From: Himantopus leucocephalus
Taxonomy: Eukaryota; Chordata; Aves; Charadriiformes; Recurvirostridae
Direction: 5' to 3'
Assembly (NCBI GenBank): GCA_003993805.1
Contig: RSEF01000021.1
Coordinates: 4,865,267 to 4,929,266, forward strand
DNA: 64,000 bases
Of this stretch, positions 51,590 through 61,710 are shown piece by piece. Positions within the stretch are counted from its first letter, which is position 1; the number at the start of each line of letters is the position of its first letter. Below the pieces are notes generated by a model. The model made no database searches, was not told where the DNA came from, and saw only the letters and a list, made by a program, of their open reading frames with translations. Both the position numbers and the translations under genes were made by a program.

Positions 51590-51806
51590 AAAAAAAAAAA
51601 AAAAAAAAAANCCAAGAGAGGTAAATAATTCATCAAAAGAATAAAAAACAAGAAGCTGGAAGGAAAAAAAAAGAAATACCAAAGGGAAGAGTTTTCTGAT
51701 CAGGTGAAAAAAACTTCATATCTCATGGGAGTGAAAACCAAAACCAAAATTAATTGGAACAAAATGGGGGGGGGGGGGGCNNNNNNNNNNNNNGGGGGGG
51801 GGGGGG
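51590..51806. other. Assembly gap region: poly-A with N, and poly-G runs around 13 Ns
   Basis: A 21-base A run (51590-51610) ends at an N (51611). G runs at 51766-51779 and 51794-51806 flank 13 Ns (51781-51793). The true length of both homopolymers is unknown. The G runs beside the gap may be real simple sequence or sequencing drop-out. Confidence 0.85.
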
Positions 51807-54800
51807 CACCCTTTTAAAGGTGAAACATCATTTTGTCTGGAGACTGGTATCTCCCCTCTTAGGCATTTAAGCATTTTCCTGAGGTGGGAAACAAAGTCTG
51901 CCGCTAAGCTGCTGCCAGAGACAGCATGGTCTTACGTGGCTTCCAGCAACACATCAACCATGGACAGAGACTTCAGACATGACGAAACAAACCTGCTCAC
52001 ATATCCAACACTTACTCTGAAGCAAGTCTAGTAGTTCCTTTCACCCAAAGCCACCAAAGCATCAGTCTAACAAACATAAAGCCGTGTTAACATAATTTGC
52101 CGGTAACTATTTGTAAGTCTTGTAGGTTTTCTTCAGTTTGTTAAACAAAGAACATGCTCCAGAAAAGGGTCTGTATTTGGAAGCTTGCTGATGGCAACTT
52201 TTGCAACTGACATTCACTGCTTTAAAACACAGTACATGGTTAAAAATCTAAAATAAAACCCACAGTTTTTAGTGCATACACGTTTGCTTTCTTTTGCATG
52301 AGTATACCACCCCAGGCTGTGGCTCCTTCCCATCACGTGAATGATGCTGAGCTGTGCTCGGAAAGTACCTGGATGGGATACCCTATACTCAGCCTTCTGA
52401 AGGAGGGGAAATTTGTGACTCAATAGGTGGCACTCTTCCTTCTTGAATAAATGTACTTGGGTATAATTTGCCGTCAGAGGTGCTGGAGAGCAAATTTAAG
52501 GCCCCAACTTATTATTTACTTGGTGATTTTCTGGGCCTGTTAAAATAAAAATCCCAGCCAAATACAAGCTTTACCAATTACACTCTGCCAATCCTAATTC
52601 CCCCCCTGCAGTTCCAAGAAGACACAGACTTCTCTGCAGTCGCATGATCCTCTTGTGCACTGTTAAGCAGCTCTGTTTTACCCGGCAAGCATCTGCACTT
52701 GAGAAGTCCATGAAAGTGAAAGTGAAATCCCACCCTAGGCATGTTTCCATCACGTTTTCCTCCTGTAGAAATCACCAGTTCTGATTAACAGCTTTGGTCT
52801 TTCCTGCAGACACCCAGGAATACAGTTTAAAGGTGTTGCAAGAAATGGTGCACACGCCTCCTCACAAGGGCGCCAGGCTGCTATGGAGAAAACCTGCTTG
52901 AGGACCCCCCGTCTGCAGTTCAAGGGGAAGTCCATCTACAGGAGATTCTCCTTATCATTAGCCAAATTCAGAAAAAAAGACATAATGTTTTGTGCCTCAG
53001 AGTGACAGAAGACTTGTTTTCTACACCTCTTTAAGGGCTCTCCATAGGGAATTAGTCACGAAGGTGAGTAACGTCTATGATTTCTTGCAGTCCGTGCACC
53101 AGCTAGGGTCAACAGACCAGAGGATGAAAACCAATACAATAGGCTGTGACAGTGACTCTCCGAAGCTGAGCTCAGAAGAGCACGCTAAGCAACAGCTGGG
53201 GCCATGGCTAACCTCCAGATGTGAAACATACCTCTGCGGCTGCTCCTGTGTTCTCACCACCTTAACAGACCAGGAAGACCACAGCGAGGTCAGGGACCTC
53301 GGATGTCATTACATGCCAGCCCCATATGACAGCTGCAGCGGTACTGAAGGTGTCCCGCCATGGCACGGCACAGCGCACCCTGACATTAGCCGGCCCTGCT
53401 GTACTTACAGAAGTAAGGCAGAGATGCGTCAAGCATTCATCCATGCTCCCCTCCTCTTTCCACTCAGCACCCCTCGCCCACCAACTCCTAAAGCCAACTG
53501 AAAACCATCTCCCCAGTACCCTACCAGGTCCCTGCGCCTTCAGCTGTGTAAAAAGAGAAGCAAACCAAGCGGCAGCCACCCCCCCAGCTGCCTGCCTTGC
53601 CTGGGGGCCTTTCATTTCCCCCGCAAGCAGCCCCAGGATTCAGGCAGCCCTGGATGAGTCACCTTGCCCGTCTGGTCTCTCCCAGGGTAGTCTGTGGGGG
53701 TGGAAGGGTTGGGGCTCATTGCAGGAATTTCCACACAACCGTTTCCTAACCGCCCCCCAGCTACAAGCAGCCAGTGAAGAAGAAGACAGCAAACAGCAAC
53801 ACTCGCCAAGGAAAGGGAGAGAAACGAGGGGGACAGAGATGAAGGGGAGAGAACAGGGCCCAGTTGCAGTCTATCCACTGTGCTGGGACGGTACTGGTAC
53901 GGGGATCCCTAATGCAAACACAGCTCAACAACAATCTTGCCAGGGAAAGCCCCTAGGTAAGGAGAGGAATGCAGCCTCTTTCAGATGGATTTAAACTATT
54001 TCTCTGGATTTCCCTCACTCCAGCTCAAAAGAAAAGCAGACTACAAATGTCAAAGTACAGCACAACATCACTTGAACTCCACAATGAAGGCTTTGCACAG
54101 GCAAAAACAAAGCAAAACCCAGCACAAACACAAATTCTGACAGATATATGGAGAAACAGACAAAATAAGACTTAATCAAGTCAGGGCCAAAGTCTTACAC
54201 CCATTGGTTCTGGAGACACAAGATCAGGTCTGAGAGACAGCTCTCAAGAACTAAATGCCCTATTAAAATAAATAGGGATCAGATGGACAAATCCCTCCAG
54301 ACATTTCAAAAGTCTCCACTGAATCTCCCTCTGCGCTGTGTTCAGGCCGGTGAGCCATTCCCAAACAGAAAAAGGTAACAGTAATGCAATACCAGGCACT
54401 CCAACAGGCAGAGATCTGAGTTTGTTTAAACACTGGATGCAGGCTGGAACTCTAGAAAAATCCCCTCTGAAATCACACTTAAAATTGGGAGGGTAAAAGA
54501 CAGGCAAGGAATAGTATTTAAAAATACAAGTTAAATGAATGTGGAATCTTTAGCAAAGATGGCAAAGGTGGAATTTAGGTGGGAAGAAATTCTGACCCCT
54601 TGGGAGGCCATTCATTGTTCACAGCCTCCTGCAGCCTCCTGAGATGTTATTTACTGAGCCCGGGAGGTCAGCTGGAAGAGGGATAAGGGGAAGGAGATTA
54701 GAAGAGCTCCACCTCCCCTGGAGGAGGGATACCGCACAAGAGCGCCTTATTTTCAGGCAGATCTGTTGTGCTGCCTTTCTGACCTTGGAACACCTAGAGG

Positions 54801-55454
54801 AGCAGTGAATGTGCTTTTTAAAGCATGTGGCAGGAGCTCTCACCTGCTACCTCCTCCTCAGAGCCACTGTCTAGTTTTTATTCCGATCTTCCCTCACCTG
54901 CCAATCTGCAGTTGGAGCACAGTTTACTTCTTGAAACTAAAGTTATATGCTGTCTTCTCGCAAGGAAGCAAAGCACAACAAGACCAAAAAGTTTGCTAAC
55001 TGCTCTGTCCTGTCCAGTGGGCTGCTCTCCTTTCATTTCCAGGGAAAATAGTCTACAGGTGGCAGGGAAACGGGACGAGGAGGTAGAAGATAGCTCTCCC
55101 GTTTGTTACACATCCTTGGATTCTCCAGGACCTGCACTAAACTCTGTGTCTTCTCGCCCATCTCCAGCTGATCTTGTCCAGTCAAACACAGAATGCTCTC
55201 TATATAATTCTGGCTGAAAGTCAAATTCCTCATCAGTTTTCAGACGATGTCTCCCAGTCTTCTATAAATTGTATCCCACCTCTCCTGCCCATCTACTGGT
55301 TTCTTTCTTCAGTCTTGCTAGACATGGGCTTTTTTCACCCCCTTTTAAACAGGTACACATCATCCTTATCACTGTAGTGACCAACACACAGAGAGCAAGA
55401 AAAAGAGAGAGAGAGAGAGCGCACTGAGGTGTCTTTACCGCTGCAGCACATACT

Positions 55455-55575
55455 CCTGTCTACATCATTATTATGTATTCTTTGGCTGCAACAACAGCTA
55501 GGAGACCCCAAACATAACTCTGCAGTGCTAGGTGCTGTATAAACAGAACAAACAAACGGACCTGACCCCAACATC
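55455..55575 (-). repeat. Ancient SINE/L2-type 3' tail
   Basis: Read on the minus strand this gives 'tatacagcacctagcac', then a 'ggggtctcctagctgt' part, and ends near 'aatacataataatgatgta'. That matches the recurrent amniote tail 'tgtacagcgcctagcacaat' followed by 'ggggctcctaggtgctac' and an AT-rich end. It is old and degenerate. Confidence 0.5.
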
Positions 55576-56325
55576 TCTGCTGTTTAAATAAAGACAGCAC
55601 TCATAAAAATATTTGGCAGCTTCTGAACCTCCTATTTCCCTGGCATTTTCCCTTCTTGCTAATTTTATTGCAAATGCAACAGTGGATATTTCACGCAGTG
55701 AAACAGTTTCTTCTGATGCAGGTTCGCAACTGCTTTGTTATTTCCTTCTGGATTTTAGTCAGCATTTCTGGTACCACAAAGTGATACATATGTATTTTTT
55801 AAACCAATTACTCAGAACAGCCATGTCACCTCATACAACAGAAAGGGGCTACACTTGACCTTTAGTCAACAGGAAGGGAGCTCACACTGCACTCTGCGGC
55901 TGCAGCTCTCTGCAGCCCATTAAGAGATAATTCAGCAGTAACAAGGGAGAGAGAATGATGTCAAATACATTTCAGGCTGCTTTGGTCAAGAGTGCTTCAT
56001 CCAAGTTGGGTAAATGCTCTCACTGTGCCTTTTGGCTTCCACCTGTAAGAACCTGACTTTTTGCATATGCAAAACTTTGAAAAGGGCTGCAAATTCCTAT
56101 GGGGTATGTGGGCCAGATGTGCCAAAAAACAATAACCAATATAATGTTGTTTCTCTAATTCTACTGATAACCATGGTCTGGGGGGCAGGGGGGACGGGCT
56201 GGGCAGAGCGGGCAGAAGCACCAATACTCTGCATCAAGCTACCCCTGCCTTGAAAGTCCCCAGCAGATCCTCGGACTGTTTCTTAACAGTTTTTTGCTGA
56301 CAGTAAGGCTGAAACTGGGGAAAGC

Positions 56326-56759
56326 TGACACCCCCTTCCAAATCTTGTGGGNCGACACATACCAATGGACACCCCCTTCTAAACCTTGTGGGCATCCCAG
56401 TGGAAGTTAACGCAGCATTAACCCCCACACCCTCCCCTTTATGGCTTTTAGTACACAGCAAGAAGAAGGAAAGGTCTCTTTACGGGTCCCTGTAGTAAGT
56501 GCCACTACAGCAGCTCACAAAGAGGGGAACCCTGCAAGCAAAGGTGCTGCCATGTGAGTTGCNTGACACCCCCTTCCAAATCTTGTGGGTATCCCAGTGG
56601 AAGTTAATGCAGCATTAACCCCCGCACCCTCCCCTTTATGGCTTTTAGTACACAGCAAGAAGAAGGAAAGGTCTCTTTACGGGTCCCTGTAGTAAGTGCC
56701 ACTACAGCAGCTCACAAAGAGGGGAACCCTGCAAGCAAAGGTGCTGCCATGTGAGTTGC
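56326..56759. repeat. Tandem duplication (about 195-bp unit) with single Ns at the joins
   Basis: A 26-bp partial copy (56326-56351) is followed by an N at 56352. After about 15 unmatched bases, copy one runs 56368-56562 to an N at 56563, and copy two runs about 56565-56759. Both hold 'gcagcattaaccccc' and 'gtacacagcaagaagaagga', and both end 'gccatgtgagttgc'. Mismatches are few. This is the same artefact signature as near 15.5 and 41.6 kb. Confidence 0.85.
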
Positions 56760-57334
56760 TGGACCTCCATCCCGTTTCCTCCAGGTCTAGATGTTTTGCC
56801 TAGGCTGCCTGACCCCTCACTTTTTCCCCTCCTTCTACTTCCCAGACAAACTTTGGTACAATTGTCTGTGCTCTGTTAACCCAGGAAGGCTTCACTTAAA
56901 GGGCGTCATATGGTTTCAGCTCTTAAAGTTTTTTTCTCACCCAATTTTCCACCTGCAATGACTAGCACACAGGGTGGGTAAGCCATTTGTTTACCCAATG
57001 TCACAGAGCCAGTCAGGACTGGGTCCCGTCCTCCACGTAACTGAGGTCCTTCGCTCTTGCTGCTAAGTCAAAGAGCTTTACCAGCCACAGCTCCTTCCTC
57101 AATCCACCAGTGACTTTTTTAGAGCAACTTTTGAGACTCACAAATCACTACTCCTCGAAGGGTCTAATCCTGCAGCCCTGGCAACCACATCAGCATGTAA
57201 AGCCAAATCCTACTGAAATCTCTAGAATCAGTGCCAAAAAAAATGGCTGAGAGTGAGAACAAGCTGCCCGGAGTACCTCATCCCTCCGATGGTATGCACT
57301 GCACTCCCTTGTCTGTCTAGGCATAAACCTGGTT

Positions 57335-57425
57335 GGCAAAATCTCCAGGAGAAGGGCTGTGTAATTCAGTGATGCTCTTTGTACAGCACCTATGACAACA
57401 AGACTGCGATCCACATTAAGGATTC
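57335..57425 (+). repeat. Possible ancient SINE tail
   Basis: 'ctttgtacagcacctatgac' followed by 'aacaagactgcgatccac' resembles the 'tttgtacagcacctagcaca' tail with its 'gaccctgatct' continuation. Immediately upstream, 56985-57060 ('aatgtcacagagccagtcag' and following) looks like an antisense MIR core. They may be two separate relics. Confidence 0.35.
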
Positions 57426-57619
57426 TCAGAGCTCTCCTGTAACGTGAACTTGTAGTTCATGTACCTGCAAGCACATTATCGTAAGGCTCAGCTCCCTGTC
57501 CTCCCCATGTTTTATCCGGAGTTAGACTGAACAGGTTTACGGTGCTGGAAGAGACCTTGTTGGGAAAAGGTGGGAGTGATGAGTTCAAGAGAGAGGGATA
57601 ATCTAGATGGGCCAGAAAG

Positions 57620-57860
57620 GCAGTTTTGAATTTCTGACTGTATTTTTAATTAATTGCATGGCAGTTACGAGCCAATGACAGGTGTTCTATAAATCTAAAA
57701 TAATTAAATAAAGTAAGCATAAGCTAAATAACAGTTTTGTATGTGCCCTGCATATTTAAATATCCAAATCATAAGTGTGATATTAATAAAATATATCAAA
57801 TTTCACATTGATATAAACCAGATTTATTGTGCTATATATAGCATAGCTGGGCCTTACAGC
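57620..57860. promoter_or_regulatory. Possible AT-rich regulatory block
   Basis: 'tttttaattaattgcatggc' carries a TAATTA core at 57647-57652. It is followed by 'aaaataattaaataaagt' and a long AT-rich stretch to 'gctatatatagc'. It could equally be plain AT-rich intron. Tentative. Confidence 0.2.
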
Positions 57861-60149
57861 ATCACAGAGGTGGCAAAGGCAATAAAAAACTAATCTGTTT
57901 GTAGGCAAGCAGCCATATTCATGTTTGATGGGTTCACACAGCCAGCCACAAAAAACTGAAAAGCTAGCTTTATTTCTTCATTTTCGAAGATCTGTAATGA
58001 GCAACTATTGCTGGCTTTCTGTATACAACATCTGCAGATCCTTCGCTGCACACCTGACATGACCGGTACGCAACACACTGCACGGGTGTGCTTTGCGTGC
58101 TGCTGATGAAGCCTTCCGGGGCAGCCTTCACCCCAGCACAGCACACCCCAGCCCATTTCCCACACCTTCACTTATAAACCATTTAAGCCTTCAGCCAGCC
58201 CTAAGCTGCTTGAATTTATGCCACAGAACAAAAATGCTCTCAACTACCAGGAAAGAGCTATATAAAAGAAAGTATCTTCCTTCGCCACCTTCTCTGTCCC
58301 GTTGAGCTCTGCACCGAGTGCCGCTCAGCTAGACCCCATGGATGCGATTTCATTCCAAATAAACAAGTTGTTCCAGTTATGCAAATTCCAAACTCCAGGA
58401 GAGATGAGGGCAACAGTGAAAGAAGAAAAGGTGAAGCCACTTACATCTACCTCAGTATGTACAGCCAAACCCAGCCTGGTGACACTGTCGGGGTGACCGC
58501 CAAGGAGGTGTCTGGTAGCCTGTACGTTATGGTGGGGTGACCTTGATCTCTTGGGTCTGTCCCCTTGTCCAGCCTGGCAAATTTCACCAAAGTCCTGCCA
58601 CAACAGGGCTTCTCTTTTTGGTCAAGTCTTAGCTGACAGGTAAAGACTGAGTGAGCCATGGGGACGGAGCATCCCTTCTGCTCCCCAGCAATAACGCCTC
58701 TGGTCAGGGGAGCAGAAGAGGTAGTTTTGGGGCTCGGCACAAGAGAGGTCTGAAGATAAACAGGGCGTCTACTGACAGGGAATGGAGCCTCAGGGACTGC
58801 GACACAGGGGCTGAACTCCCATTTCCAGCTCTCTTCCTGGATGATTACAAGGGGTCAGTTCCTCTCCTCATGCCCTGCTTCTCCCTCATCTCTTCCATTT
58901 TTAAAACAGGCGTTTTCGTATTGAGGGAAAAGAATGCAGCACCTAATACTGGTCACTTTCTGGCAATAATAATGCAGCCCTCCTTCAAAAGCACAGCCCA
59001 GCTAACATTAGATTGCAAGAGCAGCCAAAAAAGCCCCAAGAATCACACACATAAATGCCAGCATGTCTCAGAGTACTGTGTGGAGCAGACTGAGTGATGT
59101 CACACATCTTTTTCAGCTCTAATTACCAGGATTCTCTGATCAAGGTAGAATTATTTACTGATCAAGGATATTATTGATTCTAACCCGTTGGCCTACTGGG
59201 ATCAGTCTGAATGACACAGTAGACCCCGACAGATTAAATACTGTCAGAACATTCTAGGGAAGCTTTGAGGAAAGATTCTCTTCCCGTTACTGCCTTAGCA
59301 TATGTCAAGTTTCACAGCTCGCAGGATATCAAGATGTTTCACGCCAGGCAAGGCTAACAGCACAGCATCTTAGTGCAAGCCAATGTTGGGGATGTTTCTC
59401 TGCACAGATGAACACAAGTCTTGGGAAGAGGGGGGTGGACGGTATTTCCTAATGGTTATTCGAGTAAGCAGTGAAGTTGAGAGTTCCAGACGTATCACAT
59501 CTCCACCTCTTCTCTCGCATGTATAACCCTGTGCTGACATCTCTTCAAGATGATTTGAGGCAAACATCGAAGGAAGGTAGATGTGACTGTTTAAGGAGTT
59601 GCAAGCTTTGACAGAACACACCATGATCACTCCTTTAGATAATTCAAATACCACCTTGCTTCGTAATCTGGCGGCCAGACAGGAAGACTTGAGTGAAAGA
59701 TCCGGAGAAAACAAAAGCAGCCAGACAAGGAACGTAAGCTAGAATAGCATCTAGGTGGGGGGGAAAGGATTGGCTTTCATGAGAAAGCCACAGAGGTCAT
59801 TTTTTTGAAGCCAACCCATCTATTTATTACCTGAACCCACAAGCTATAAACACTCAAGTCTGGCACGCAGCATATACCGCACTGAGGAGATGAAGAGAAA
59901 GCATCCTTCTCTCCACAGAGGCCTAATGCTCCACCAGCTGATCCACAGGCCGGGTTTCCGATTAAACCAACGCTGAACAACACGAGGTAAAAAGGCACAA
60001 ATCCCACTGGAGACATAAAGCAGATACTAAGGAGTAACAGACTTCAAGACAGTTGGACATTTCATCAGCATAACATGCGGTAAAGGGCCTTTGTAGTGGT
60101 GAAGGCCTCTCCTTCCCCACCTATTATAAAGATCTTAATCTTAAATAAT

Positions 60150-61710
60150 TGCACATGTAATTTTAATAATTCCTTCATTCATTGGAGAACTCCAAACTGG
60201 TCTGTAAACACTGGCTTATTAAGGACAGGAGGTAATAACCGTTTCAGTCGATTCCTAGATGGGAATAGTAGAAATGTCAGAAATGCCAAAAAAATAAGAA
60301 TGTTCGATAAATACTTCGTTTCTGCACTGGGAGAAAAAGCCAGCTCTAACATGGTATGAAAATGAAATACTTTTCATTCCAGCAGTGAATTAGGAGGTTC
60401 CAAACAGAGACTTCTGAAGTTATATAGTTTTAAACCAGCAGACTTAGATAACTCACTCTCAACGAGTTTCAGAATAGTTAGCCAGAGTAGTTCTTTAAAC
60501 ACTTTACTCAGATTTTTTTAATGAGCCTCAGAACAATGCGGAAAGACAAGGTAAATGGGAAAACAGCGCTGTGCCTTCATTTTAAAAAGCATAAGCAGGA
60601 TAATCCAAGTAATTTTATAACCCCCAGGAGAAATAATGAAATAGAGGAAACCGGACAAGTAATAATAAATTAAAGGAGGGTGATATAATTTATGCAAATT
60701 AATGCTTGTTAATGGAAAAGCGTTAAACTAATATATCTTATTTGCTGAGAAATTAGTGTTAGTGTAATGTGCTTAGATTTCTGCAAGTTATTTGATCTTA
60801 TACCAAACAACTTTTTGAATGAGAAACTAGAACATGGCACAAATTAAATGGACTAAAAGGTGACTAAAAGATCTCAGAATGTAAGCATGTAACCAGTTGT
60901 CCCTAATATTTTTATTGATGTCCTGGAAGAAAAAAAAGAGTCATCACTGATGGTCAACACAGAGAGTGTGCGAATTAATGGCAAGCAACAAAATCCCAGT
61001 GTCACAGACACAAGATGGTGTGGGCTGGTGGGTGAAGCTGGCATTTTAAAAGTGGGAAATATTATCCCAGGAAAAAGCAACTCTAAAAAGGGTGCAAGGG
61101 TCAGGGTGGGAATCAGGTGAAGAGGTTTATCATGGGCAATGCCCTATCTATATCGGTAACGTGGACGTAAATGCCAGAGCAGTAATCAGAGCAGGAAGAT
61201 TATAGTGTGTGTGTGTGTGTGTGTATATATATATGTGCGCTTGACATTACTTGAATACAGTGCCAACAGTTCAAGATGGATGCTGATATATAGTGTTGGG
61301 GTTTTGCAGAACAGTCATGCAGATGATTAAGGATTTGGGATCGCCTCATTATGTGGCGAGACTGAAGGATCTCGCTCTATTTAACTCACTAAGGAGAAGG
61401 CTAAAAGGTTTCTTGATGATGGTCCATGGCTACTAAATGGGAGTTCCAAAGAGTGACATACAAAGCTCTAAGGAGACCAAGGGGCAGGAAATGTGACATT
61501 AAACAAATTCAAATTAGCAATATCATCATAGTTTCCTAAAAAGTGAGAGTAGTTACCCACTGAAACAATTTACTCGGATCAATGAAGGACAGGACCAGGA
61601 CATTTAATCAAGATTGGATGCTTTCCTTAAAAGGAAAAGTACAAAGACAAGCTGCCATAAACAGGAACTAGTTTGGGGAAATCCTGGTGCTTATTATAGT
61701 GCAAGAACTC
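60150..61710 (+). mobile_element. Fossil CR1 LINE: ORF2 (reverse transcriptase part) and 3' UTR remnant
   Basis: A long plus-strand remnant of an ancient CR1 family. Landmarks in order: 'ttcgataaatacttcgtttc' with 'gagaaaaagccagc' (about 60300-60345), the 'ccagcagacttagataactc' segment (60437), 'aatgtgcttagatttctgca' (60766), 'aaactagaacatggcac' with 'aaattaaatggac' (60823-60855), 'tttttattgatgtcctggaa' (60908), 'atgattaaggatttggga' (61322), 'aggagaaggctaaaagg' (61391), and 'aatcaagattggatgctttc' (61606). The reading frame is destroyed by indels and stops. A GT/AT microsatellite sits inside it at 61205-61234. I recognise the family pattern by eye; no alignment was run, and the ends are uncertain by about 50 bp. 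Confidence 0.8.
61205..61234. repeat. (GT)n(AT)n microsatellite
   Basis: About ten GT units run directly into about five AT units. The tract lies inside the fossil CR1 remnant and splits its 3' half. Confidence 0.9.

Noticed and set aside
53326..53994. 222-codon plus-strand open frame, overlapping another long frame at 52992-53501
   Set aside because: GC-rich sequence with few stops in several frames. The peptide has no recognisable motif.
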